Source: Bacteroides sp. ET71 (GTDB lineage: Bacteria; Bacteroidota; Bacteroidia; Bacteroidales; Bacteroidaceae). From it: a stretch of DNA of 64,000 nt. The notes beneath the pieces are model-generated. The model was not told the DNA's origin and searched no databases. It was given only the letters and a program-made list of their open reading frames with translations. How positions within the stretch are numbered: position 1 is the stretch's first letter; every line of letters begins with the position of its first letter. The stretch spans positions 1 to 64,000 of the forward strand of contig NZ_JAMBLS010000002.1 of the NCBI RefSeq assembly GCF_023336905.1, given 5' to 3'. Positions 18,816 to 26,069 of the stretch are shown here, piece by piece. A program made the position numbers and the translations under genes.

Positions 18816-20048
18816 TCAGCGAGGCGCATCAATGTAAGAGTCCTTAAATCCTAAAAAGTAAAGCACACCGTCCAAGCCGATGGTATTGATGGACTGGCTG
18901 GCATTGGCCGCCACTTTAGGCTTGGCATGGAAGGCTATGCCCAAACCAGCCAGTCCCAACATGGGCAAATCGTTAGCACCATCGCCCACGGCAATGGTCT
19001 GCGCAATATCTACCTTCTCCACCTGGGCAATGAGACGCAGCAGCTCGGCCTTCCGTTTGCCGTCGACCACATCGCCCACATAACGTCCTGTCAGTTTACC
19101 GTCTACAATCTCCAGCTCATTGGCATAGACATAATCGATACCGTATTTCTTCTGCAAGTATTCACCGAAATAAGTGAATCCTCCGGACAAGATGGCAATC
19201 TTATAACCGTATTTCTTCAAGACATACATCAGACGGTCCACGCCTTCGGTGATGGGCAGATGTTCGGCAATATCTTGCATTACACTCACGTCCAACCCTT
19301 TGAGCAAAGCCACCCGCTCACGGAAACTTTCCGTGAAATCAATCTCACCGCGCATGGCCCGCTCGGTAATGGCCTTCACCTGCTCACCTACCCCGGCACG
19401 TATGGCCAACTCGTCAATGACCTCCGTCTCGATAAGAGTGGAATCCATATCAAAGCATATCAGCCGACGCATCCGGCGATACATGTTGTCTTGCTGAAAA
19501 GAAAAATCCATCTCCAACTCCGACGCCATCTTCATCAGTTGCGCCTGCATCTGCTCACGGTCTCGCGGTGTACCCCGGACAGAGAACTCAATGCAGGCCT
19601 TCGTCCTCGCCTCTGTCTCATTCAGAGGAATACGCCCGGTCAGTCGCTTAATGGCATCGATATTCATCCCCTGGTCAGCCAGGATGCGGGTAGCTGCGGC
19701 TATCTGCCGGGCCGAGAGCTTGCGCCCCAACAACGTCAGGATATAACGGTTCTTACCCTGCATACCCACCCATTCTTCATATTCGCCGGCACTAACCGGA
19801 TAAAAACGAACGGATACACCCAACGAAGAAGCCTTAAACAGCAACTCTTTCATGATGAATCCCGAATGTTGCTCTTCCGTCTTACACAAGATGCCGAGCG
19901 AAAGCGTGCTGTGAATGTCTGCCTGGCCAATGTCCATGATGGTAGCTCCATACTTAGCCAAGATTTCCATGACCGAGGCGGTCAACCCAGGGCGGTCTTC
20001 GCCCGTGATACGGATGAGAATAAGTTCCGTGTTCTGCAATTCTTGCAT
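18816..20048 (-). CDS. serB: phosphoserine phosphatase
   Basis: 410 residues from the ATG giving MQELQNTELILIRITGEDRPG. The 18 residues encoded upstream are not family-like. Two ACT-type regulatory regions occupy about residues 1-165 (GEDRPGLTASVMEIL; RYILTLLGRKLSARQIA). The HAD phosphatase follows: ICFDMDSTLIETEVIDELA (nucleophile Asp), AILSGGFTYFGEYLQ, and VGDGANDLPMLGLAGLGIAF with the Mg2+-binding Asp residues. It dephosphorylates L-phosphoserine to serine in the cytoplasm. ACT domains suggest feedback by an amino acid. Confidence 0.94.
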   Translation of the reverse strand: MQELQNTELILIRITGEDRPGLTASVMEILAKYGATIMDIGQADIHSTLSLGILCKTEEQHSGFIMKELLFKASSLGVSVRFYPVSAGEYEEWVGMQGKNRYILTLLGRKLSARQIAAATRILADQGMNIDAIKRLTGRIPLNETEARTKACIEFSVRGTPRDREQMQAQLMKMASELEMDFSFQQDNMYRRMRRLICFDMDSTLIETEVIDELAIRAGVGEQVKAITERAMRGEIDFTESFRERVALLKGLDVSVMQDIAEHLPITEGVDRLMYVLKKYGYKIAILSGGFTYFGEYLQKKYGIDYVYANELEIVDGKLTGRYVGDVVDGKRKAELLRLIAQVEKVDIAQTIAVGDGANDLPMLGLAGLGIAFHAKPKVAANASQSINTIGLDGVLYFLGFKDSYIDAPR

Positions 20049-20080
20049 GTCAATAGTTTTTTTAAAAGATGAATCGAACG

Positions 20081-20088
20081 CAAAAGTA
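20081..20088 (-). promoter_or_regulatory. -7 box (TACTTTTG) of serB
   Basis: The minus strand has TACTTTTG about 32 nt before the chosen serB start. It supports the internal start, because the longer frame would begin only about 14 bp upstream of this box, inside the promoter region. Confidence 0.5.
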
Positions 20089-20181
20089 AAGAAAAATCCC
20101 ATACAGGAAGAAGCTAAGCTCCTTTTTTATGCTAAACAACATAAAAAACAGAGGTAAAAAACGCACTTTTTGACTTGTTTA

Positions 20182-20214
20182 TTTGGAGAATTGTTTTATA
20201 AATGCGTACCTTTG
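20182..20214 (+). promoter_or_regulatory. promoter of the TlpA-like gene
   Basis: TTTG (20182-20185) and TACCTTTG (20207-20214) are spaced 21 bp apart, a strong match to the Bacteroidota consensus. The implied leader is about 115 nt long before the start codon. It contains an imperfect GTCCGGAA/TTCCGGAT inverted repeat. Confidence 0.7.
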
Positions 20215-20336
20215 CACCCGATTTCAAAAACTGAAGGCTTTGAATGTCAGCATCCAAAACCTGAAATAGCGAAAGTCCGGAAATGAAATCACCGCCACAA
20301 GCGGGTTCCGGATAGTATTAACCAAAACCGTATTGC

Positions 20337-20855
20337 ATGAGACATGTAAAATGGATCTTTGTTGTATTGTTAATTAGTTTTTTGACATCTTTTGTAAACA
20401 AAGACAAACCCAACTGGGGGTTGAACGTGGGCGACACTGCACCGGACTTTTCCATCCGTACTCTTTCGCCCAACCAACACGAACAAAACCTTTCTGATTT
20501 GAAAGGGAAACGTGTATTATTAAGTTTCTGGGCCAGTTACGACGCATCGTCGCGCCTATGCAACGCCGCACTGAGCAACACCCTGCGCACCTCTGCTCCA
20601 GACAACGTTGAAATGGTTTCCATATCATTTGATGAATACGAATCCATCTTCCAGGAAACCATTCGCAAGGACCAGATAGCGACGTCGGCCTGCTTCGTAG
20701 AAACAGAAGGAGAATCTTCCAAACTTTACGAAGAATATCAATTGGAAAAAGGATTCACCAATTATTTATTAGACGAAAACGGCATTATCTTGGCCAAAGA
20801 CTTGTCAGTCGACGAACTGACCGCTTATTTAGCCCCTGCTCCTGCTCTGAATTAA
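20337..20855 (+). CDS. exported TlpA/redoxin-fold protein lacking the redox cysteines
   Basis: 172 residues with an N-terminal signal or anchor (WIFVVLLISFLTSFV) and a thioredoxin-like fold typical of TlpA/ResA: VGDTAPDFSIRTL, LSDLKGKRVLLSFWAS, then YLLDENGIILAKDLS. In active proteins the segment after FWAS is WCxxC. Here it reads YDASSRLC, so both redox cysteines are missing and only a displaced Cys remains. It is therefore unlikely to be a normal disulfide oxidoreductase and may be a binding or structural protein. It is a single gene with its own promoter. Confidence 0.85.
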   Translation: MRHVKWIFVVLLISFLTSFVNKDKPNWGLNVGDTAPDFSIRTLSPNQHEQNLSDLKGKRVLLSFWASYDASSRLCNAALSNTLRTSAPDNVEMVSISFDEYESIFQETIRKDQIATSACFVETEGESSKLYEEYQLEKGFTNYLLDENGIILAKDLSVDELTAYLAPAPALN

Positions 20856-20894
20856 AGAGTTATCAATTTTACTATGAAATAATGCTGCAAAGTC

Positions 20895-20926
20895 TTGCGT
20901 TTTTCAAAACAAATTCATTACCTTTG
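20895..20926 (+). promoter_or_regulatory. promoter of tRNA-Gly
   Basis: TTG (20895-20897) and TACCTTTG (20919-20926) are 21 bp apart, upstream of the tRNA gene. Confidence 0.65.
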
Positions 20927-20961
20927 CACACGTTTTCATAGTATAGAGTTTAAATTTGGCT

Positions 20962-21037
20962 GCGGCAATAGCTCAGTTGGTAGAGCATCAGCTTCCCAAG
21001 CTGAGGGTCACGAGTTCGAACCTCGCTTGCCGCTCCA
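20962..21037 (+). tRNA. tRNA-Gly(CCC), with encoded CCA
   Basis: A complete cloverleaf: acceptor GCGGCAA/TTGCCGC, D arm GCTC...GAGC, anticodon stem TCAGC/GCTGA with loop TTCCCAA giving anticodon CCC, T loop TTCGAAC and encoded CCA. It reads GGG codons. The outermost T-stem pair is A with C, not a Watson-Crick pair. The phage integrase lies just downstream, so the 3' half is probably the left attachment site. Confidence 0.95.
21011..21037. other. probable attL core at the tRNA-Gly 3' end
   Basis: Tyrosine integrases of temperate phages commonly recombine at the T-arm and 3' end of tRNA genes. Here the integrase gene begins about 160 bp from the tRNA end, pointing away from it, and everything further right is phage-like. 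The exact core cannot be fixed because the matching attR is outside the window. Confidence 0.6.
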
Positions 21038-21046
21038 TTGAAAATC

Positions 21047-21078
21047 AGGCACTTAGGAAATATTCCAAGTGCCTTTTT
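21047..21078 (+). terminator. intrinsic terminator after tRNA-Gly
   Basis: The stem AGGCACTT/AAGTGCCT, extended by AGG/CC pairing, is followed by a run of six T. It ends the tRNA transcript or insulates it from the phage. Confidence 0.8.
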
Positions 21079-21142
21079 TACATTTATCTTGCGTATAAAA
21101 GCGAAATAAGCTACATTTGGGGACATTAAACCACATAAAAAC

Positions 21143-21165
21143 GGGTCAAATATCGGGTCAAATAT
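21143..21165. repeat. direct repeat GGGTCAAATAT x2 before the integrase
   Basis: Two copies of GGGTCAAATAT separated by one base lie immediately upstream of the integrase start, between it and the attachment site. The position fits an arm-type binding site for integrase or an excisionase. That role is inferred from position only. Confidence 0.5.
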
Positions 21166-21195
21166 GACCTAATGCCCTTAACAAAAGAGATAAGT

Positions 21196-22398
21196 ATGAA
21201 AGCAAAGATAGCATTGGATACGCGAAGATGCAAGAAAGATGGGAAATTTCCAGTAGTCATCGAAGTAAGGAATCAAGATAAGATAAGAATTTCTACACCT
21301 TATTCATCCATTCCTGAAAACTGGGATGGATCACAGTTCAATAAGAATGAAAGCAATTTCAAAAGGAAAAACATCATTTTGCAGGATTTACTTAACCGAA
21401 CAGAACGCTATCTGTTAAGTTTGGACGAGAGCCAAAAGGGTATATCCGATAAGGAAATGAGAAAGATTCTATCCGAAATCATATCCGGAAAAGAGCCGGA
21501 TGATCATAGAATGACATTTATCGAATGTTTGGACGAATTTATTGCCCATAAAGATAAGCCAGGAACAAAGACTGTTTATACAACGACTCGAAACAAGATA
21601 TTGACTTTCGATAAAGATTGTACTTTTGAATCCATAAACAAAGACTGGTTGATGCGTTTTGAGCAATGGATGAAAGAATGTGGTATGAAAACAAATGCGT
21701 ATGCCATTCACCTGCGCAACATCAGGGCTGTATTCAACTATGCCATAGACGAAGACTACACCACGCTCTACCCTTTCCGGCGTTTCTCCATCAAGAAGGA
21801 AGAGACCAGAAAGCGAAGTCTTACCGTAGAACAACTCCGGACATTGCGCGATTACCCTTGTGAGGATTATCAGATTAAATACAGAGACCTTTTCATGCTC
21901 ATGTTCTACTTCATCGGCATCAATGCGGCCGACCTGTTCCTTGCCCGAAAGAAAGACGTTGTGAACGGCCGCTTGGAATATAAGAGAGCTAAAACCGGAA
22001 AACTATACTCCATCCTCATACAACCGGAAGCGAAAGCCATCATTAACCGTTATGCAGGAACCGGCGAATACCTGCTGAATGTGATGGATGAATATAAGAA
22101 CTACAAAGACTTCCTGCATCGAATGAACATAGGCCTGCAGCAGATTGGAGCCATGGAACGTGTGGGACGCGGTGGCAAGAAAGTCCGAGAGCCTTTGTTC
22201 CCGGATATTTCATCATATTGGAGTCGCCACACCTGGGCTACCATCGCAGCACAACTGGACACGCCCAAGGATATTATATCCGAAGCCTTGGGACACGAAT
22301 ACGGCAGCTCCACCACCTCCATATACATCAACTTCAACCGCGAGAAGGTAGATGAAGCAAATAGAAGGGTGATAGATTTATTAAATCAACAATTATAA
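21196..22398 (+). CDS. int: tyrosine-type site-specific integrase
   Basis: 400 residues from the ATG giving MKAKIALDTRRCK. An ATG 24 nt upstream is possible, but a purine-rich stretch (AAAGAGATAAG) precedes the chosen one. The layout is an N-terminal arm-binding domain, a core-binding SAM-like domain (about residues 110-200, GTKTVYTTTRNKILTF), then the catalytic domain with the box I region LFLARKKDV, WSRHTWATIAAQL (box II Arg-His; the usual first His position is Tyr), GHEYGSSTTSIYINF (His and nucleophile Tyr). It catalyses phage integration and excision at the adjacent tRNA-Gly. Confidence 0.93.
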   Translation: MKAKIALDTRRCKKDGKFPVVIEVRNQDKIRISTPYSSIPENWDGSQFNKNESNFKRKNIILQDLLNRTERYLLSLDESQKGISDKEMRKILSEIISGKEPDDHRMTFIECLDEFIAHKDKPGTKTVYTTTRNKILTFDKDCTFESINKDWLMRFEQWMKECGMKTNAYAIHLRNIRAVFNYAIDEDYTTLYPFRRFSIKKEETRKRSLTVEQLRTLRDYPCEDYQIKYRDLFMLMFYFIGINAADLFLARKKDVVNGRLEYKRAKTGKLYSILIQPEAKAIINRYAGTGEYLLNVMDEYKNYKDFLHRMNIGLQQIGAMERVGRGGKKVREPLFPDISSYWSRHTWATIAAQLDTPKDIISEALGHEYGSSTTSIYINFNREKVDEANRRVIDLLNQQL

Positions 22399-22456
22399 AT
22401 CATTAATCAGGCTACACATTCTTTCTAATTTCGTCTTAAAATTATTATAATCTTAC

Positions 22457-22580
22457 TACCTTTGCAGCGTCCAGCATAAAACAAAGCTAAGAGCACTCCA
22501 TGCACATGGAAAGAAGGCGCCGAAAAGCGTTTTGACGTCTTCTTTCCCTTTTTTATTCCACTTTACGCACATTAAGCCCT
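22457..22580 (+). ncRNA. structured RNA leader with the GTCCAGCATAAA motif
   Basis: TACCTTTG (22457-22464) is followed after four bases by GTCCAGCATAAAACAAAGC. The same box, spacing and motif recur at 54.70 kb. Downstream, GGAAAGAAG and CTTCTTTCC flank a long hairpin, then a T-rich stretch. It could be a separate small RNA ended by that hairpin, or the leader of the HU-like gene, which starts about 95 nt later. I do not recognise a named RNA family. Confidence 0.55.
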
Positions 22581-22675
22581 CCTTATGCCCACCAACAGAC
22601 TTCGCCAAACGTAGCGACCGTATCTTTGCGCGCAGCGAAAACAATCGAGTACAAACCTTTAAAAAAACAAGAAGT

Positions 22676-23149
22676 ATGAGTGTAAACTATTCATTAGCCT
22701 ACATGAGCAGTGAACCGGGCAATCCGGATGCTCCCAAGAAGTATTACGCCAAGATGCAGGCCAGTGGCGTAGTGACAATGGATGAGATAGCCGAAGACAT
22801 CAGTTATGCAACCACCCTGACAGACGGCGATGTGCTGAACGCCCTGCGAGCCTTGATAAAGCAGGTTAACAAGCACTTGGCCGCAGGAAAAATCGTTCGC
22901 TTGGAAAATTTCGGTACTTTCCAGCTCCAATTGCATAGCGAGGGAACGGAGACGGAAAAAGAGTTTACCGCGTCCAATATTACAGATGTCAGTATCCAGT
23001 TCCGTCCGGGCAACCCTATCAAGGCAGCCACACGCGCAGGAAATGGTGGATTGGAGTTCAAGCGAGTGGCCAAACTGGGAGAAACACTTCCTGATGACGA
23101 GACAAGCGATGAAGACAATGAAGACAGCGGACAAGGAACCTTCGGATAA
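22676..23149 (+). CDS. HU-like DNA-binding protein (Bacteroidota type)
   Basis: 158 residues from the ATG giving MSVNYSLAYMSSEPGNPD. The frame stays open upstream, but that part is non-coding leader. Core features of the Bacteroidota HU-like group are YYAKMQASGVVTMDEIAEDI, a helix with GDVLNALRALIKQVNKHL, GKIVRLENFGTFQLQL and the DNA-contacting strand FRPGNPIKAATRAG. The C-terminal 20 residues are acidic (DDETSDEDNEDSG). Such proteins bend or coat DNA. In phages they may assist integration or packaging. Confidence 0.88.
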   Translation: MSVNYSLAYMSSEPGNPDAPKKYYAKMQASGVVTMDEIAEDISYATTLTDGDVLNALRALIKQVNKHLAAGKIVRLENFGTFQLQLHSEGTETEKEFTASNITDVSIQFRPGNPIKAATRAGNGGLEFKRVAKLGETLPDDETSDEDNEDSGQGTFG

Positions 23150-23170
23150 ACCTCCGCAGCAGGATTGACT

Positions 23171-23236
23171 AATTACCTGTACGTAAATGCTGAATTACCC
23201 ATAGGTAAATGCAAAACTACCTACGGGTAATTTTTT
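23171..23236 (+). terminator. terminator hairpin inside a 22-bp repeat array
   Basis: Three units at 22-bp steps carry near-palindromes of the form TACCCATAGGTA or TACCTACGGGTA; the first unit is degenerate. The last two units pair to form a 14-bp hairpin (one mismatch) followed by TTTTTT, a good terminator for the HU-like gene. About 50 bp are almost identical, in inverted orientation, to 46,464-46,513. Confidence 0.75.
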
Positions 23237-23272
23237 GTCCCTGCAAACGAGGGCGGAATCAAATGTAAACCG

Positions 23273-23280
23273 TATATTTG
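23273..23280 (+). promoter_or_regulatory. -7 box (TATATTTG) directly before the DUF4248 gene
   Basis: TATATTTG ends 7 nt before the ATG. Transcription should begin at or next to the start codon, which suggests a leaderless message. Confidence 0.55.
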
Positions 23281-23287
23281 CACATGT

Positions 23288-23491
23288 ATGGGAGCAATTT
23301 ATCTTAGCGAACTGGCGCAAGCCTATTTTCCGAAGTCGACGCCACGGAGCGCGGTCGCGCAACTGCGCCGGTGGATTGTGCTCAACACGGAGCTTTGCAC
23401 GCGGCTGGAAGAACTTCATTTCAAACCACGGCAGAGGGCGCTCACGCCGTTGCAGCATGAGGCTATCTTGAGGTTTCTGGGGGAGCCGTAG
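23288..23491 (+). CDS. DUF4248 family protein
   Basis: A 67-residue basic protein matching the Bacteroidota DUF4248 pattern: YLSELAQAYFPKSTPRSAVAQLRRWI, then a C-terminal LTPLQHEAILRFLGEP. It looks like a small helix-turn-helix DNA-binding protein. Such genes are common beside HU-like genes in Bacteroidota mobile elements. The ATG lies immediately after a TATATTTG box. Confidence 0.8.
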   Translation: MGAIYLSELAQAYFPKSTPRSAVAQLRRWIVLNTELCTRLEELHFKPRQRALTPLQHEAILRFLGEP

Positions 23492-23503
23492 CATGCAGAA
23501 ATA

Positions 23504-23524
23504 AGAGCGACAATATGTCGCTCT
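23504..23524. terminator. hairpin after the DUF4248 gene
   Basis: AGAGCGACA/TGTCGCTCT is a perfect 9-bp stem with a 3-nt loop, without a long T-run. It lies between the rightward DUF4248 gene and the converging lysogeny block. The next about 200 bp hold no gene that I can support. Confidence 0.5.
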
Positions 23525-23727
23525 CTCGTTATTTACTTGGATAATATTATCCATTACTTTCATCTCCTGCAAAGACTGATAATCAGAAAATTTTAGATAT
23601 CAGTATAATCATAGATATGCTTATTCATAACTTATCTCCTTTGGGTTTAATATTATCACGAAACCTTGATTGCGCAAAGAAGTGCTACTCACAAACTGAA
23701 TTGAAATATTTGAAGAAAGAAAGAATT

Positions 23728-24126
23728 TTATTTCATATCTTCCACTTTCACCACATGCAAATCAGATTCCCAAACCTTATCATCCACTTTCAGCGTCACG
23801 ACATAAGTCCCGTCTGACGGAATGGGTATATTATTGCCTTTCACAACAACATTTATAATGGCATCCTTGCCTTTTGTATTGGTCGTGTCGGCTGTCATTT
23901 GTCCGGGTGGCATGATATACACATTTTCATCGTTCTTTTTAACGGAAAAATCTATCTTGTGTACGCCTTTCTCATTTTCGCTAAACACCACTCTTGCAAC
24001 CAAGGCGAATTCGGGGTGCAATGTCGGAAATTCCTTGGCGTAGATACTGTTGAACGTGCCAACTATAATCAGTTTACCACCATATTCTTGTGCGCTGTCA
24101 CACAAGGTAAAAATATCTACTTTCAT
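23728..24126 (-). CDS. DUF6941-like protein
   Basis: A 132-residue soluble, beta-rich protein. KVDIFTLCDSAQEYGGKLIIVGTFNSI and FALVARVVFSENEKG resemble the DUF6941 family. No catalytic motif is visible. It is the last gene of a leftward group and overlaps the preceding gene by 4 nt (ATGA). The function is unknown; small beta proteins of this family are often found near defence or stress genes, but that link is only circumstantial here. Confidence 0.75.
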   Translation of the reverse strand: MKVDIFTLCDSAQEYGGKLIIVGTFNSIYAKEFPTLHPEFALVARVVFSENEKGVHKIDFSVKKNDENVYIMPPGQMTADTTNTKGKDAIINVVVKGNNIPIPSDGTYVVTLKVDDKVWESDLHVVKVEDMK

Positions 24127-24575
24127 ATTAATTTATTCTCTATTTGTCTGTTACCACTATGCGCTGAATATCCAAGCAACCTGTCATATACGGAAAAAGG
24201 CGTTTTAATCTTCCCTATTGTCCGTATGTTAGTTTCTATAAGACTGGCACCATGTCTGCCACTTTGTCCCTCCTTTACGATAGGTTTCAAGCTGTCCCTC
24301 TTCGTATCGGCATAAAGACGGATTGCATCGCCTTGTATTCTGTCCCCAACATTTCCATGGACCCCCAATCCAATCCTTATTTGTTGCTCTTCTTCTGTCA
24401 GATTCAAACTTTCCGTCACTTCCACACTGCAATTACGATCCAATTCATACAGAACCATATTTTTGTTGGTTATCGGGTCTTTGCGCAGGCCTCCTTTCTT
24501 GAACTCCATTCTTCGGGCTGAAACGGAACATTTCTTTCCCTCCACCATTTCGCCCTCTCTGATAAACTCTGTCAT
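24123..24575 (-). CDS. hypothetical protein of the lysogeny block
   Basis: 150 residues, soluble, predicted mixed alpha/beta. I do not recognise the family. Its start overlaps the stop of the upstream gene by one base (TAATG) and its stop overlaps the downstream start (ATGA), so it is translationally coupled on both sides. It contains KGGLRKDPITNKNMVLYELDRNC and a polar C-terminus with no membrane segment. Confidence 0.7.
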   Translation of the reverse strand: MTEFIREGEMVEGKKCSVSARRMEFKKGGLRKDPITNKNMVLYELDRNCSVEVTESLNLTEEEQQIRIGLGVHGNVGDRIQGDAIRLYADTKRDSLKPIVKEGQSGRHGASLIETNIRTIGKIKTPFSVYDRLLGYSAHSGNRQIENKLI

Positions 24576-25003
24576 TACTTTTCCGTTAAACTTTTACGAA
24601 TGGAATTGCCGCTGAAAGAAAACAGATCTGCCATGTCATCCACATCCTTAACGTCTTTCAAATAAGGACACAGCGATATTGCAACTTCTATGTCATTCAT
24701 ATCGGCTTCTTCGTTATTAGACACCACATAATCATCTTCATGCTCATCTATTTCTTTATCAAACTCTTCATCGGTTATCTCTTTGTCAAGAAGCTGATTA
24801 TATAGTCTAAAATAATTCCTTTCCCGTGTACGGTTATTCACCGCCCTTATAAGTAGCTGGCTCATGCGATCCATTGATGTTACCATATTGACCGCCTTAT
24901 TGTCTGCAACACCCACAAAAGCCGTGTGGACACCATCGCTCATGGTGACCATTTTAATGCTTTCGCTGTCTATCACAGACAATGAGCTTCTAAAATTATC
25001 CAT
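24575..25003 (-). CDS. hypothetical acidic protein of the lysogeny block
   Basis: 142 residues. The N-terminal part (SVIDSESIKMVTMSDGVHTAFVGVADNKAV, which includes positions 8-37) is beta-like. The central part is a helix ending in an acidic stretch (EEFDKEIDEHEDDYVV). No known motif. It is first of three tightly overlapping genes. A TATATTTG box in the preceding inverted-repeat region could drive it. Confidence 0.7.
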   Translation of the reverse strand: MDNFRSSLSVIDSESIKMVTMSDGVHTAFVGVADNKAVNMVTSMDRMSQLLIRAVNNRTRERNYFRLYNQLLDKEITDEEFDKEIDEHEDDYVVSNNEEADMNDIEVAISLCPYLKDVKDVDDMADLFSFSGNSIRKSLTEK

Positions 25004-25039
25004 AATCTATATGCAATTAATAATATAATGTAATACAAA

Positions 25040-25089
25040 TATAGTGCAAAACCATTTCTTACACATGACTTCGCACTATAAAAATGGTT
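25040..25089. promoter_or_regulatory. interleaved inverted repeats with a leftward -7 box
   Basis: TATAGTGC (25040-25047) pairs with GCACTATA (25073-25080), and AACCATTT (25050-25057) pairs with AAATGGTT (25082-25089). The two pairs alternate. A TATATTTG box on the minus strand overlaps the left end. This looks like an operator region, or an RNA pseudoknot, controlling the three genes to the left. Confidence 0.5.
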
Positions 25090-25112
25090 AATGAGTGGTT
25101 AGCGCCATTGTT

Positions 25113-25238
25113 TCATTCTTCTGCGACATGCACGAGAAGCATCCGGTTGCTGCCCAAAATCCTTGGAGGTACCACATTCACGATACTGCTGTACCTGTCG
25201 CTCTCGCCATGCTTAAGCTGAAAAGTAGCGGATTTCAT
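25113..25238 (-). CDS. 41-residue hypothetical protein
   Basis: Reads MKSATFQLKHGESDRY at the start and ends LLVHVAEE. The start codon overlaps the stop of the upstream 32-residue frame (ATGA) and is preceded by AGGAG. Small, soluble, unknown function. Support comes from coupling and the ribosome-binding sequence only. Confidence 0.45.
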   Translation of the reverse strand: MKSATFQLKHGESDRYSSIVNVVPPRILGSNRMLLVHVAEE

Positions 25239-25333
25239 ATTAACACACTCCTAACCTGATCCGGGGATTGTTGAAAAGCCAAAGCCAGCACAGCAATGAT
25301 GGGTTTGGCGATTCTGCACCAATTCTCTTTCAT
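25235..25333 (-). CDS. 32-residue hypothetical peptide with a hydrophobic segment
   Basis: Begins MKENWCRIAKPIIAVLALAF, which has a short hydrophobic stretch. It is preceded by GAGGAGGTTAAGGA, an unusually strong Shine-Dalgarno sequence for this organism group, and is coupled (ATGA) to the 41-residue frame. The function is unknown; a small membrane peptide is possible. Confidence 0.45.
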   Translation of the reverse strand: MKENWCRIAKPIIAVLALAFQQSPDQVRSVLI

Positions 25334-25364
25334 TCCTTAACCTCCTCGCAAAATTGTATGGATT

Positions 25365-26069
25365 TTATTTAACTTGTACTCTCTCTGCTTCGCCCGTCCA
25401 CTTGTCGATGACCAAAAGCTTGCTAACCACGTATCTTCCGTTCTGGATGTACAAGAAGAATAACGCTAAAGCTAAAATAGCAATAATTATCTTGATTACT
25501 TTATATGGATTAATTTTAGTGCGAGTACATTCATTCTTTCTCGAATTGTAATTTGATTCATCGAAATATAAAGATTTTATACTTTCATTCTTTTGCTTTT
25601 CAATAGATTCTTTGCCAATCGGATTGCTTTCAATCAGTTTCCCATCTATATCTAATACAAATGGAAATTTCGTTTTATCATTCCCAAGTCCATTTTGTTT
25701 GAAAAGACTAACACGATGTAGCAAGTTTGATAGCAATAAACTTTGAGTATTCTCAGATTTGTTTTTAGATACCACATTAAACGAACTAAATTCTTTTCTG
25801 AAAAAATTATATGCGATACTACATTCTTTTTGACTCAAGCAACAATTAGTTATGCGAATACTATTAATCTTATTTTCAGAGTTTATGTTAAAGAATAAAT
25901 CCATATTGGGCAAATTACTGAAAGAGATTTTCTTTATATATAACCCAGATTTTGTTTCTTCTTGATCATAGTTGCGGAGAATGTGTTTTGCATAACTTAT
26001 ATCGGCCATTAATGGGATATCATACACACGTATAGCTCCAATATCAGATATCGATAATATACTTTTCAT
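25365..26069 (-). CDS. tail-anchored membrane protein of the TIR operon
   Basis: 234 residues. The first about 185 are soluble (SILSISDIGAIRVYDIPLMA, LFFNINSENKINSIRITNC). A single C-terminal membrane helix follows (VIKIIIAILALALFFLYI, about residues 190-210) with about 25 residues after it. I do not recognise the family. Its start overlaps the stop of the two-helix membrane protein (ATGA), so it belongs to the repressor-TIR transcript. The membrane topology fits a sensor or effector in a defence or exclusion module, by inference only. Confidence 0.72.
   Translation of the reverse strand: MKSILSISDIGAIRVYDIPLMADISYAKHILRNYDQEETKSGLYIKKISFSNLPNMDLFFNINSENKINSIRITNCCLSQKECSIAYNFFRKEFSSFNVVSKNKSENTQSLLLSNLLHRVSLFKQNGLGNDKTKFPFVLDIDGKLIESNPIGKESIEKQKNESIKSLYFDESNYNSRKNECTRTKINPYKVIKIIIAILALALFFLYIQNGRYVVSKLLVIDKWTGEAERVQVK

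Noticed and set aside
23171-23236. CRISPR array at the 22-bp repeats
   Set aside because: The units are adjacent without unique spacers, only about three copies, and no cas gene is in the window.
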